From Flavobacterium hungaricum (GTDB lineage: Bacteria; Bacteroidota; Bacteroidia; Flavobacteriales; Flavobacteriaceae): DNA of 64,000 nucleotides. The notes beneath the pieces are model-generated. The model was not told the origin of the DNA. It was given only the letters and a program-made list of their open reading frames with translations, and did not search any database. The stretch is taken from assembly GCF_015182285.1 (NCBI RefSeq), contig NZ_PRDM01000001.1, positions 806,001 to 870,000 on the forward strand, read 5' to 3'. A program made the position numbers and the translations under genes. Shown one piece after another: positions 29,166-37,963 of this stretch. Each line of letters opens with the position of its first letter. Within the stretch, counting starts at the first letter, position 1.

Positions 29166-29945
29166 TTATACTTTTTTAACCTTTTTGAGCGCTTCGACGT
29201 AATATTCGTTTACTTTTTCCCAATTGATATGTTCATAAAAAGCGTCAATATAACTGCCTTTTCTGTTTTGATAGTCTAGGTAATAAGCATGTTCCCAAAG
29301 ATCGATTCCCATGATTGGCGTTCCAGGAATCAACGCGTTTTTCATCAACGGATTGTCCTGATTTTCTGTTGTTGTGATCTGCAGTTTGCCGTATCGATCA
29401 ACAACCAGCCAAACCCATCCCGAACCAAACTGTTTTTCTGCCTGAGCTTTAAACTGATTGGTAAGGTTATTAAAAGAACCGAATTCTTTATTAATCGATC
29501 CAGAAAGTGTGTCTTTTGGAGTCTGCTCTTTTGGTGTCAGAATATTAAAATAAAGAGTATGGTTGTAATAACCGCCTGCATTCTGGCGAAGTTTGGCATT
29601 GCTCAAATCTATTTTTTTCAAAATATTCTCTATCGGCATATTTTCAAACTCTGTAGACAGGATCTCTTTATTAAAATTATTGGTATACGATAAATAATGT
29701 TTAGAATAATGTGTTTCTAAAGTCAGTGATCGTATTGCAGGAGCAAGTGCATCATAGCCAAATGGTAATTTTGTAATTTCAAAAGAACCAGGATCGGCTT
29801 TAACATCATTGGGCGAACCAATAGTTATTTTTTCTTCCTTAGTTGGGAGCGGTACTTCTACAACTTCAATCAGCTTATCCTCTTTACAAGAAAATAATAG
29901 TAAAAATGAAGTTAAGATGCTAAAGAGAACAACGTATTTCTTCAT
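29166..29945 (-). CDS. sodB: Exported lipoprotein superoxide dismutase (Mn/Fe type)
   Basis: A 259-residue protein. The first 20 residues are a lipoprotein signal ending LLFSC, followed by about 40 linker residues and a complete Mn/Fe SOD domain. Metal ligands are visible: His in LTLETHYSKHY, His in GGYYNHTLYF, Asp and His in MGIDLWEHAYYLDY. NAGGYYNH and ENQDNPL resemble the Mn-type Gly77/Gln146 pair, so Mn or cambialistic metal use is likely. Placement outside the cytoplasm is inferred from the lipobox. It is the last gene of an envelope-lipid operon, 8 bases after the acyl-CoA-binding gene. Confidence 0.88.
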   Translation of the reverse strand: MKKYVVLFSILTSFLLLFSCKEDKLIEVVEVPLPTKEEKITIGSPNDVKADPGSFEITKLPFGYDALAPAIRSLTLETHYSKHYLSYTNNFNKEILSTEFENMPIENILKKIDLSNAKLRQNAGGYYNHTLYFNILTPKEQTPKDTLSGSINKEFGSFNNLTNQFKAQAEKQFGSGWVWLVVDRYGKLQITTTENQDNPLMKNALIPGTPIMGIDLWEHAYYLDYQNRKGSYIDAFYEHINWEKVNEYYVEALKKVKKV

Positions 29946-29953
29946 AATGTTAT

Positions 29954-30223
29954 TTATTTTGATGTTAATGAATTGATGATTTCAATATAGTTTTCTTTTG
30001 CCTCATCAATAGAAATATGACTAATCTGCATCCAAGCATTGGTTTTAAAAGCATCTCTTAAATCAAAATTTTCAGATTGATTGTATACAGCAGTACCAAA
30101 AGTTGCCTGTTTGTAAAATGCATAAAGTCTTAGCTGCACATCTTGCGGCAGTGAGGCTTGTGTCATTGTCAAAGCAGTTTCTACAGCCTCTGCAAAACGA
30201 ATATCTAAATCTTTTTTAGTCAT
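29954..30223 (-). CDS. Acyl-CoA-binding protein
   Basis: An 89-residue four-helix ACBP with the usual length and signature: FAEAVETALTM near the N-terminus, and YAFYKQATFGTAV, the acyl-CoA/phosphate site. ACBPs carry long-chain acyl-CoA. They are common in eukaryotes and patchy in bacteria. The gene abuts psd (start at 30223, psd stop at 30224) and is followed by SOD, so it belongs with the phospholipid genes. A later motif (KTNAWMQISHISIDEAKENYIEII) completes helix 4. Confidence 0.85.
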   Translation of the reverse strand: MTKKDLDIRFAEAVETALTMTQASLPQDVQLRLYAFYKQATFGTAVYNQSENFDLRDAFKTNAWMQISHISIDEAKENYIEIINSLTSK

Positions 30224-30877
30224 TTATGCTTTAGTAGCAATTATTGTTTTTCCGCCAATCGCTTTTTGATTTAATTCAACATTAATTGGTGTACCTAAAG
30301 GTAAAAATAAATCTACTCTTGATCCAAATTTAATAAAACCAGCATCAGTTCCCTGAACAACCTGCATTCCTTCTTTAGCGTAATTTACAATTCTACGCGC
30401 CAAAGCACCAGCAATTTGTCTGTATAAAACAGCACCAAAAGTTTCATTTTCGATAACTACTGTAGTTCTTTCATTTTCTTCGCTTGCTTTTGGATGCCAG
30501 GCAACCAAAAACTTTCCAGGATGGTATTTGCTGAATTTAATGATACCGTCCATAGCATAACGCGTTACGTGAACATTGATCGGTGACATAAAAATAGATA
30601 CCTGTAAGCGCTTATCTTTAAAATATTCTCCTTCATAAACTTCTTCAATAACCACCACTTTTCCATCAACCGGCGCAAGGATATGATCATTGTTTCTTAC
30701 CGCAATTCTTTTAGGGTTTCTAAAGAATTGTAAAATAATAATCAAAATTACAACTGCTGCAATTTGAATAAGCATTCTAAGCCAATAGATATCAATAAAT
30801 CGATCAGCAATTAAGAGTACAGCTACTGTAAAACTTGTACCTAATAAAATGGACGGGCCTCCTTCTTTATGAAACAT
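30224..30877 (-). CDS. psd: Phosphatidylserine decarboxylase proenzyme
   Basis: The last step to phosphatidylethanolamine, at the inner membrane. At 217 residues it is the short form. Two N-terminal membrane stretches lie at about 10-50, followed by ILAPVDGKVVVIEEV, FMSPINVHVTRYAMDG with the catalytic His103, and the self-cleavage Gly185-Ser186 in IKFGSRVDLFLP, which generates the pyruvoyl cofactor. The start overlaps cdsA by 11 bases, so translation is coupled. CdsA supplies CDP-diacylglycerol upstream in the same pathway. Confidence 0.93.
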   Translation of the reverse strand: MFHKEGGPSILLGTSFTVAVLLIADRFIDIYWLRMLIQIAAVVILIIILQFFRNPKRIAVRNNDHILAPVDGKVVVIEEVYEGEYFKDKRLQVSIFMSPINVHVTRYAMDGIIKFSKYHPGKFLVAWHPKASEENERTTVVIENETFGAVLYRQIAGALARRIVNYAKEGMQVVQGTDAGFIKFGSRVDLFLPLGTPINVELNQKAIGGKTIIATKA

Positions 30878-31757
30878 AGTATAAAATTTGATAAAATAAA
30901 AATATAATGGGTGCTACAAATATAACACTATCTAATCGATCTAAGATGCCTCCGTGGCCGGGCATTATCGAGCCGCTGTCTTTAACTCCGGCAATACGCT
31001 TAAATTTGGATTCTATTAAATCTCCAATTGTTCCAAAAATGCTCACAATTACAGCTATTGTAGTCCAGATTGTAATAGACATGCTGCTAAACTCTGGTTT
31101 GGGCTGAATGTAAAATTTTGAAATCAAAAATCCTGCAAAAGCTGCAAAAACAGCGCCGCCAACAAACCCTTCAATGGTTTTTTTAGGAGATACACGTTCA
31201 AATAATTTGTGTTTTCCTATAGATTTTCCAACTAAATAAGCAAAAGTATCATTGGTCCAGATCAAAATAAACAGGCCTAGAATAATTTTAGGGTTGTAAT
31301 CATTGGTTCCAAAGGAAATTTTTACAATAAAAATGAAAGGAAGTGTAATGTATCCTAGTAAGTATAAGTATTTTGAAGAAGTACTGATTTTTTGAACAGA
31401 ATCATAAAATAAAAACAAGATGCATTTAATAGAAACCACAATAGTGATAGCCAGCAGTATTAAGTCAAGCTGCTTAATATTGGTTTCTAAACTTATATCA
31501 GTTTGAAATGTCTCGTTTATAAATTTTGCCGTTTGTTTATTGTAATGGCTGACTAAGATTGTACTTGAATACACCAGTGTCCCAAAAAGGATAGAAAAAA
31601 CTTTATTAAGGTTTACAATATTGCAAAATTCATAAATGGTAATGATTAAAAAAATACCAAAAAGAATAATGAAGCTTTCAGTAGAAAACAATATCGAAGT
31701 TAATAACAAAGCGATATAAACAGCACCAGAAATGGTTCTCTTCAGTGTTTCGTTCAT
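30867..31757 (-). CDS. cdsA: Phosphatidate cytidylyltransferase
   Basis: Makes CDP-diacylglycerol from phosphatidic acid and CTP at the inner membrane. It has 296 residues and about eight hydrophobic segments. The family signature is clear near the C-terminus: SKFKRIAGVKDSGSIMPGHGG, then DRLDS. It starts 2 bases after the LUD gene stop and overlaps psd, so it is part of the operon. Confidence 0.94.
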   Translation of the reverse strand: MNETLKRTISGAVYIALLLTSILFSTESFIILFGIFLIITIYEFCNIVNLNKVFSILFGTLVYSSTILVSHYNKQTAKFINETFQTDISLETNIKQLDLILLAITIVVSIKCILFLFYDSVQKISTSSKYLYLLGYITLPFIFIVKISFGTNDYNPKIILGLFILIWTNDTFAYLVGKSIGKHKLFERVSPKKTIEGFVGGAVFAAFAGFLISKFYIQPKPEFSSMSITIWTTIAVIVSIFGTIGDLIESKFKRIAGVKDSGSIMPGHGGILDRLDSVIFVAPIIFLFYQILYYVS

Positions 31758-31758
31758 C

Positions 31759-32364
31759 TTAAAGATCTTCTAAAAGCAACAAATATAGATTTTTGGCAAC
31801 ACTTCCGTATTGTGTAAAATCTTCTTCTTTTGCTTTTTCGAAATATTTTATTGTAGTGATATTGGTTGGATAGTCTCTTTCATATTTGCGTTTTATAGCG
31901 CTTAATCCGTCGCTTTTCATAGGCAGGATTTGGCTTGTGGTTGCTATAATTACAATATTTGCAGGCAGATCGTTTGGTTTGTTTTGTCTGATTTGTTTTG
32001 ATGAAAATAAAATGGAACCTTCGTCAGCAATTAAGTTTTCACAGCTTGCCAATAAAAATTTAGGTCTGGTAGGCGCAATATAAAAAAGTTTGTTTTCTTC
32101 TAATAAATGAAACAATGCCGATTCGTAGCACAAAACTTCATTTTCGAACCAGTCATTTTCTTCCAGTATGTTTTCAAACTGTTCAGCTACTTCCTGAGTA
32201 TTTTCACAATACAGAAATTTCCCTCCATTTTTTTTGAAATTAAAAATGAATTGTTCATCCAAAGATAAATGACTATTCTGACCAGAAGTTCCTGCATATT
32301 CGCTTTCATGTTCTTCGTCAGAAGCGGATTCGCTGGAACCAAATATTTTTTTGAAAAAATTCAT
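31759..32364 (-). CDS. LUD-domain (LutC/YkgG-like) protein
   Basis: A 201-residue cytoplasmic protein. An acidic, low-complexity N-terminus (about 1-30) is followed by a LUD fold: FNFKKNGGKFLYCEN, LASCENLIADEGSILF, and VIIATTSQILPMKSDGLS. LutC-type proteins belong to lactate-utilisation complexes, but no lutA or lutB is nearby. In Flavobacteriia this gene regularly precedes cdsA, as I recall. A direct role in lactate oxidation is therefore doubtful. It is the first gene after the ftsH terminator and has its own -7 box. Confidence 0.75.
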   Translation of the reverse strand: MNFFKKIFGSSESASDEEHESEYAGTSGQNSHLSLDEQFIFNFKKNGGKFLYCENTQEVAEQFENILEENDWFENEVLCYESALFHLLEENKLFYIAPTRPKFLLASCENLIADEGSILFSSKQIRQNKPNDLPANIVIIATTSQILPMKSDGLSAIKRKYERDYPTNITTIKYFEKAKEEDFTQYGSVAKNLYLLLLEDL

Positions 32365-32403
32365 TTTTTATATGAAATACTTTACATGTTAATTGAAACC
32401 GTT

Positions 32404-32411
32404 CAAAGATA
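32404..32411 (-). promoter_or_regulatory. -7 box for the LUD-cdsA operon
   Basis: TATCTTTG on the minus strand matches TAnnTTTG. It follows directly on the U-run of the ftsH terminator and precedes the LUD start by 39 bases. The -33 position would fall inside the terminator hairpin, where a TTTTG occurs at 14-base spacing. Confidence 0.5.
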
Positions 32412-32452
32412 AAAAAATCTTAATTCAAAAGGGTGTTTTGAATTAAGATTTT
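32411..32452 (-). terminator. Strong terminator downstream of ftsH
   Basis: A perfect 17 bp stem (32414-32430 with 32436-32452), a 5-base loop and then a run of seven U in minus-strand RNA, 28 bases past the ftsH stop. It separates rsfS-ftsH from the downstream operon. Confidence 0.85.
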
Positions 32453-32480
32453 GAAAAATTATTACGTATTTCGTAATTTT

Positions 32481-34406
32481 TTATGAAACTACTTCTTCTA
32501 AATTTTTGTCAAAAGTGCGTTTTCCGAAAATGTTTTCTAAATCATCTTTGAATATTACTTCTTTTTCAATCAGAATATCAGCAAGTTGGTTTAGTTTATC
32601 TTTGTTTTCTTCTAAAATTTGAATCGCTCTTTGGTATTGACCCTCGATTAATTCTGAAATTTCGGCATCAATGATTTTTGCAGTTTCATCAGAATAAGGT
32701 TTAGAGAAGTTATATTCGCTTTGTCCTGTAGAATCGTAATACGTAACGTTACCAATTTTATCGTTCAATCCGTAGATCGTTACCATAGCACGAGCCTGAC
32801 GTGTTACTTTTTCTAAGTCGCTTAATGCACCAGTAGAAATTCTGTCAAAAGTAACTTTCTCTGCAGCTCTTCCGCCCATAGTAGCACACATTTCGTCTAA
32901 CATTTGATCTGTTCTTACGATTTGTCTTTCTTCTGGCAGATACCAAGCAGCTCCTAAACTTTGACCACGAGGAACAATAGTAACTTTAATAAGCGGTGCA
33001 GCATGTTCCAGCATCCAGCTTACCGTTGCGTGACCCGCTTCGTGTATTGCAATTGCTCTTTTTTCTTCTGGAGTTATAATTTTGTTTTTCTTTTCAAGAC
33101 CGCCAATAATTCTGTCAACAGCATCTAAGAAATCCTGTCTGTCTACTGCTGGTTTATTGTTTCTGGCAGCAATCAAAGCAGCTTCGTTACAAACGTTAGC
33201 AATATCAGCACCAGAGAAACCTGGAGTTTGTTTTGCTAAGAAATCTAAATCAAGACCTTCTACTTTTTTAATTGGTTTAAGGTGAACTTGGAAAATTTCA
33301 GCACGTTCGCGAATATCTGGTAAGTCAACAAAAATTTGTCTGTCAAAACGTCCTGCACGCATTAAAGCTTTGTCTAATACATCAGCTCTGTTTGTTGCAG
33401 CTAACACAATTACATTTGAGTTTGTACCAAAACCATCCATTTCTGTTAGTAATTGGTTCAAAGTATTTTCTCTTTCGTCGTTTCCGCCAGACATATTGCT
33501 TTTTCCTCTTGCTCTACCAACAGCATCAATTTCATCGATAAATATGATAGCAGGAGATTTTTCTTTTGCTTGTTTAAATAAGTCACGTACACGAGACGCA
33601 CCAACTCCAACAAACATCTCAACGAAATCTGAACCAGATAACGAGAAGAATGGTACCTGAGCTTCACCGGCAACAGCTTTTGCTAGTAAAGTTTTACCAG
33701 TTCCCGGAGGACCTACAAGTAAAGCACCTTTTGGGATTTTACCTCCAAGATTAGTGTATTTTTCTGGGTTTTTAAGGAATTCAACGATTTCCTGAATTTC
33801 TTCTTTAGCACCTTCTAAACCTGCAACATCTTTAAAAGTTGTTTTAATGTCTGTTTTTTCATCAAACAATTTAGCTTTAGATTTTCCGATATTAAAAATC
33901 TGTCCGCCTCCTCCAGCGCCTCCGCCAGACATTTTACGCATAATGAAAATCCATACACCAACAATAATGATGATAGGCAGTAAGCTGATTAAAATATCGC
34001 TCCAGTTGTTTTTTTGAAGAAAGTTAAAATCTTTTAATTTTCCTTCTGTAACTGCTTTTTCTAGTTTAGTCTGAAATATTTGATCATTACCAATTTCCAA
34101 AGTAAAATGAGGACCTTTGTTTGGCTGTTTAAAAATATCTTGAGCAACTTTTTTGTTTGCCGGATCTTTAAGAGCGGCAGCATTTAAATATACCTCAGCT
34201 TCTGCTTTGTTGTAAACAATAACTTTTTCAATTTGTCCCTTTTCTAAGAGGGTATTAAAATTTGACGAAGTTAATTGAGCAGGCTCGCTTAAGCTTGATC
34301 CTCCTGTAGCAAAACTTATAAATAAAAAAACTAAAAGTATTGCGGTGTAGATTAACCAAGGACTTATTTTAAATTTATTCGGATTTGGATTATTATCTTT
34401 AGCCAT
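32481..34406 (-). CDS. ftsH: ATP-dependent zinc metalloprotease FtsH
   Basis: A membrane-anchored AAA+ protease of 641 residues that degrades misfolded and regulatory membrane proteins. There are two membrane helices (about 15-34 and 136-156) with a periplasmic domain between. A Gly-rich linker precedes Walker A GPPGTGKT (232-239), Walker B IIFIDEIDA, an SRH, and the zinc site HEAGH (455-459). It follows rsfS by 15 bases and ends in a strong terminator. Confidence 0.97.
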   Translation of the reverse strand: MAKDNNPNPNKFKISPWLIYTAILLVFLFISFATGGSSLSEPAQLTSSNFNTLLEKGQIEKVIVYNKAEAEVYLNAAALKDPANKKVAQDIFKQPNKGPHFTLEIGNDQIFQTKLEKAVTEGKLKDFNFLQKNNWSDILISLLPIIIIVGVWIFIMRKMSGGGAGGGGQIFNIGKSKAKLFDEKTDIKTTFKDVAGLEGAKEEIQEIVEFLKNPEKYTNLGGKIPKGALLVGPPGTGKTLLAKAVAGEAQVPFFSLSGSDFVEMFVGVGASRVRDLFKQAKEKSPAIIFIDEIDAVGRARGKSNMSGGNDERENTLNQLLTEMDGFGTNSNVIVLAATNRADVLDKALMRAGRFDRQIFVDLPDIRERAEIFQVHLKPIKKVEGLDLDFLAKQTPGFSGADIANVCNEAALIAARNNKPAVDRQDFLDAVDRIIGGLEKKNKIITPEEKRAIAIHEAGHATVSWMLEHAAPLIKVTIVPRGQSLGAAWYLPEERQIVRTDQMLDEMCATMGGRAAEKVTFDRISTGALSDLEKVTRQARAMVTIYGLNDKIGNVTYYDSTGQSEYNFSKPYSDETAKIIDAEISELIEGQYQRAIQILEENKDKLNQLADILIEKEVIFKDDLENIFGKRTFDKNLEEVVS

Positions 34407-34421
34407 TTAATGAATGTTTCT

Positions 34422-34793
34422 TTAGTATTTGTTCTCGATTGTAGTTATTTTGGCATCTCCCCAAAGGCTTTCGATGTTGTAATATTCGCGAATGTGTTTC
34501 TGGAAAACATGTACTACAATGTGTACGTAATCCATTAAAACCCACTCTGCGTTATCAGTTCCTTCTACATGCCAAGGCTTATCTTTTAAGTCTTTTGATA
34601 CTGTTTTTTGAATTGAGTTTACGATGGCGTTAACTTGGGTGTTTGAGCTACCGTTGCAGATTACGAAATAATCGCACACTGCAGTATCAATTTCTCTTAA
34701 GTCAAGAATATCGATATCATTTCCTTTTACTTCCTCAATCCCTTTTATTATGTTCGCCAGTAGAACATCATTATTAATAGTCTTTTTCGCCAT
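34422..34793 (-). CDS. rsfS: Ribosomal silencing factor RsfS
   Basis: A 123-residue protein of the RsfS/YbeB/Iojap family that binds L14 on the large subunit and blocks subunit joining in starvation. Family signatures: DIDILDLREIDTAVCDYFVICNGSSNTQVNAI, DKPWHVEGTDNAEWVLMDYVHIVVHVF. It is the first gene of the rsfS-ftsH pair and diverges from birA across 93 AT-rich bases. Confidence 0.94.
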   Translation of the reverse strand: MAKKTINNDVLLANIIKGIEEVKGNDIDILDLREIDTAVCDYFVICNGSSNTQVNAIVNSIQKTVSKDLKDKPWHVEGTDNAEWVLMDYVHIVVHVFQKHIREYYNIESLWGDAKITTIENKY

Positions 34794-34886
34794 GAATTAT
34801 TTTATATGAATTTGTAAAGTTACCAAATTTTGTGATTATTTTTGAACCTTAACAAAATATTAAACTAAGATATTTAAATTATTGTA

Positions 34887-35615
34887 ATGAAACTAATCAA
34901 ACTCGATGCCATAGATTCTACAAATGATTTCTTAAAAGCATTGGCAAGCCAAGATGAACTGGATAATTTTACAGTCGTAACGGCTGAAAATCAGATCAAA
35001 GGAAAAGGGCAGATGGGGTCTAAGTGGGTGTCTGAGTCGGGTAAAAACTTAATTATGAGTGTTTTGGTAAAAGATTTTTTGTTTGATACCGAACATGTTT
35101 TTAATCTTAGTGTTGTAGTCTCTTTAAGCGTAATAGAGGTATTGAAATCTTTAAATATTCCTGAATTGTCTATTAAGTGGCCAAACGACATTATGTCATA
35201 TAATAAAAAAATAGGTGGCATACTGATAGAAAATACGCTCAAAAGCGATGGCAGAATCGTGTCAGTTGTCGGAATCGGTTTGAACGTTAACCAAACCAAT
35301 TTTGATGCATTTCCTACAGCTTCTTCTTTGGCAGCAATAACAGGGAAAGTTTTTGATAAAACAGATCTTACTATTTCAGTTGCTGCAAAACTCCAGCAAA
35401 ATACAGAAGCTTGGAATAATGATTCTCAAACTCTATGGGATGCATATTTTGCTTTGTTATTTAAAAAAGGAGTTCCCATGCCTTTTCAAAATAAAAAAAA
35501 TCAAAATTTTATGGGAATCATTAAAGGGGTTTCTCCGCAGGGAAAAATACAAATTTTACTAGAGGATGATACTGTTTCAGAGTTTGAGATTAAAGAAGTT
35601 AAGATGCTTTATTAA
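34887..35615 (+). CDS. birA: Biotin-[acetyl-CoA-carboxylase] ligase
   Basis: Activates biotin with ATP and attaches it to the carboxyl-carrier protein. At 242 residues it is the short class I type with no N-terminal DNA-binding domain, so it cannot act as the E. coli-type biotin repressor. Signatures: DAIDSTNDFLKAL, GKGQMGSKWVSESGKN, SIKWPNDIMSYNKKIGGIL, GIGLNVNQTNF. It is divergent from rsfS, an arrangement common in Flavobacteriia. Confidence 0.94.
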   Translation: MKLIKLDAIDSTNDFLKALASQDELDNFTVVTAENQIKGKGQMGSKWVSESGKNLIMSVLVKDFLFDTEHVFNLSVVVSLSVIEVLKSLNIPELSIKWPNDIMSYNKKIGGILIENTLKSDGRIVSVVGIGLNVNQTNFDAFPTASSLAAITGKVFDKTDLTISVAAKLQQNTEAWNNDSQTLWDAYFALLFKKGVPMPFQNKKNQNFMGIIKGVSPQGKIQILLEDDTVSEFEIKEVKMLY

Positions 35616-35741
35616 AAAGCTCTTAGGTTTTGAAAAGATGTTTTTTGATTTATTCCAACTAAAAAAAACTTTTAAACTTCTATAAATTTACTTTTCCCGC
35701 CTTTACACTTTCGAAAGAAAAGCTTATTGTCTTACTATCAA

Positions 35742-36398
35742 TTATGCTGGAGTTTGAAGCGTTTTTTTCGGCTCAATTTTTCTGTTCCAATACAGAATAT
35801 AAATAGTTCCGATAATCGATGGTGTAATCCAGGCAATTAAATTTCCGATTCCTAAGCCTGCAACAATATAAGCTGTAATTGAAGCAATTAATGCTCCCAT
35901 CATTTTTCCAATATGTTTTGAAAGCCATTTTTTATTGGTTTCAGCAAGATTTTTGAAGAATATAAAATCCTTAACTGTCATGTACAATCCGAAACCGCCG
36001 AAGAATGTAAACAAAATTCCATTTGTAATACCGCTGAATTGGCAGTACAATCCAAGTAAAATCATGACTATCGAAAAGAAAAGCATTGTTCCAGAAATCA
36101 GTTTGTCTGTTAAATCGGCTTTGGTTTTATACTTGAAACTCAAAAATCGGTTTCCAGAAATTACTAGATAAACGGTAAAAAGAGCGATAAGAAATAAAAA
36201 TACATTCTGATGGTTGGGCATCCAGCAGATCGGTATAGAGATTAGTGAACTAGTTAACATTCCGACAGAAAATAATTTCCCCATTTGTTTATGTAATTTA
36301 CTGCCTTTTTTAACGACAATACTTCCAATTCCAGTAATTAATCCGATACCGCCAAAAAATGCGTGAATGTAAATTAAGATTTTGATAGCTGCTTCCAT
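35742..36398 (-). CDS. Polytopic membrane protein (DUF2306-like)
   Basis: A 218-residue inner-membrane protein with about seven hydrophobic segments and Lys/Gly-rich connecting loops (VVKKGSKLHKQMGKLFS). The His/Gly pattern early in the sequence (IHAFFGGIGLITGIGSI) resembles DUF2306 proteins. I am not certain of the family and see no catalytic motif. It is monocistronic. Confidence 0.65.
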   Translation of the reverse strand: MEAAIKILIYIHAFFGGIGLITGIGSIVVKKGSKLHKQMGKLFSVGMLTSSLISIPICWMPNHQNVFLFLIALFTVYLVISGNRFLSFKYKTKADLTDKLISGTMLFFSIVMILLGLYCQFSGITNGILFTFFGGFGLYMTVKDFIFFKNLAETNKKWLSKHIGKMMGALIASITAYIVAGLGIGNLIAWITPSIIGTIYILYWNRKIEPKKTLQTPA

Positions 36399-36728
36399 TT
36401 TGGTTTAGTTTGTTTGGGTTGATGAGGCAAACTTCCTTCAAAATTTTCGATCAAAATAAATTATTCGACTGAATTGTTATTTTTTACGGATGAACTGTTT
36501 TTAAAGTTTCAAAGTTGCAGACAAGCAGCGGTTTTGCCAAGAAGACACAAAGGTTCTAAACTTTTTTGCCAAAGATTAAAAGCATTAAAATGATTTGCAA
36601 ATGGTTTCTTTTTGAATTAATTAAACCAAAGAAAGTAATCCTTAAATCTTTGTAATCTGTGGAAAAAAAAAATGCCCAGCAAAAGCCAGGCATCTTATTT
36701 ATAATTCACAATTTATAATTTATCAATA
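36399..36728. other. Non-coding stretch with repeat debris and a terminator
   Basis: These 330 bases lie between the membrane-protein gene and the SRPBCC gene. They hold the SRPBCC terminator (36663-36693) and, at about 36505-36565, a degenerate 'caaagttgcagac...acacaaaggttctaaac' phrase of the dispersed micro-repeat family. I see no coding frame. Confidence 0.5.
36663..36693 (-). terminator. Terminator of the SRPBCC gene
   Basis: In minus-strand RNA a 9 bp stem (ATGCC..GC with two G-U pairs) closes a UUUU loop and is followed by a run of about ten U. Confidence 0.75.
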
Positions 36729-37121
36729 TTAAAGCTTGTGCATATTATTGGCTAAAGTTTCGATAAACTTGCTGATTGGTCCTTTGATCATCATGCCCAT
36801 CATGGCATTAAATTCACCATCAAAAACTAATTGAACAGCACTTTCAGAATCAGAGATACTGTCAATGTTTGAAACTAGTGTAAAAGGCAGTTTATCACTT
36901 GCAGCGCCTAAAACAATTTTGTTTGGAGCCACTTTATCTTTCATTTTTAATTTGATTTCCGGCATGCCTTTCAATCCAAAAATAAAAGAGTCTTCGCCAG
37001 TCACTTCAAATTTAGCGATATTATCCGGCATTAATTTTTCAAAATTCTTTACATCAGTCAGTTGATCAAATAAATCCTGTGCTGATTTCTGAACAGTAAC
37101 TTTTGGACTTTCTAAGTTCAT
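36729..37121 (-). CDS. SRPBCC (START-like) family protein
   Basis: A 130-residue single-domain protein with the helix-grip fold pattern: an initial beta strand (PKVTVQKSAQDLFDQLTDVKNFEKLMPDNI), alternating beta strands (IKLKMKDKVAPNKIVLGAAS), and the long C-terminal helix (MMIKGPISKFIETLANNMHKL). Such proteins bind hydrophobic ligands. No catalytic signature is present. In Flavobacteriia this gene is often near pyrE, as here (163 bases downstream of it on the same strand). Confidence 0.75.
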   Translation of the reverse strand: MNLESPKVTVQKSAQDLFDQLTDVKNFEKLMPDNIAKFEVTGEDSFIFGLKGMPEIKLKMKDKVAPNKIVLGAASDKLPFTLVSNIDSISDSESAVQLVFDGEFNAMMGMMIKGPISKFIETLANNMHKL

Positions 37122-37284
37122 ATTTTTTTTATTTTTTTATTTTTACTGCAAAATGCGCTAAATTTTTTTAATATACAAGGTTCAAAAAGCTAAAACTTTA
37201 ATAAAATTACAAATTTTTATCTCGATGCTTCGGAACCAAATTCCAAAAAGAGCGCAGCGATTTTTAAAAATCTAAAATCTAAAA

Positions 37285-37929
37285 TTATTCCTGCCCCCAG
37301 GTTGACGGACTTTCGTTCCATTCAAGAAGGGTAGACTGCTGGTCTTCTGTGATGTATTGTTTTTGAACGGCTAAGTCTAATAAATTTTCGTAGTTGCTTA
37401 AAGTAAATAAATTAATATTTGCATTTTTAAAATTTTCCTCAGCAACACCAAAACCATAAGTAAAAATAGCAGCCATACCTTTTATATTAGCACCTTCATT
37501 ACGAAGTGCTTCAACAGCCATTAAGCTGCTGTTTCCAGTACTGATCAAATCTTCTACAACCACAACATTTTGTCCTTTTTGTAAAAAACCTTCCACTTGG
37601 TTTTGTCTTCCGTGTTTTTTTGGCTCCGGACGCACGTATACGAATGGAAGACCCAAACTTTCGGCAACCAAAATTCCTACTCCAATTGCTCCAGTAGCAA
37701 CACCGGCAATAACATCAGGCTTTCCAAATTGTTTTTCGATATTTTTAGCAAATTCATCACGAACATAATTTCTGATGCTCGGAAATGAAAGAATTAACCT
37801 ATTATCACAATAAATAGGAGATTTCCAACCAGAAGCCCATGTAAAAGGATTTTCGGGATTCAATTTAATTGCATTTATTTGCAAAAGCAATTCGGCTGTT
37901 TTTTCGGCAGTATCTTTATTAAAAATCAT
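37285..37929 (-). CDS. pyrE: Orotate phosphoribosyltransferase
   Basis: Transfers ribose-phosphate from PRPP to orotate in UMP synthesis; 214 residues. The PRPP signature VVVVEDLISTGNS and the Lys-rich PEPKKHGRQNQVEG loop are present. The frame extends 11 codons further upstream, but the ATG at 37929 gives the normal N-terminus MIFNKDTAEKTAELLLQ. A perfect promoter (37934-37963) would start transcription within a few bases of that ATG, so the longer form would not be transcribed. It diverges from the Nudix gene with 7 bases between start codons. Confidence 0.93.
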   Translation of the reverse strand: MIFNKDTAEKTAELLLQINAIKLNPENPFTWASGWKSPIYCDNRLILSFPSIRNYVRDEFAKNIEKQFGKPDVIAGVATGAIGVGILVAESLGLPFVYVRPEPKKHGRQNQVEGFLQKGQNVVVVEDLISTGNSSLMAVEALRNEGANIKGMAAIFTYGFGVAEENFKNANINLFTLSNYENLLDLAVQKQYITEDQQSTLLEWNESPSTWGQE

Positions 37930-37933
37930 AGTA

Positions 37934-37963
37934 CAAATGTATAAAGTTTTTGTAAACGACAAA
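37934..37963 (-). promoter_or_regulatory. pyrE promoter embedded in the Nudix start region
   Basis: -33 TTTG (37963-37960), an 18-base spacer and -7 TACATTTG (37941-37934): both boxes match the Bacteroidota consensus. Four bases separate the -7 box from the pyrE ATG, so the mRNA would be leaderless or nearly so. The -7 box contains the complement of the Nudix ATG (37937-37939). Confidence 0.7.
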
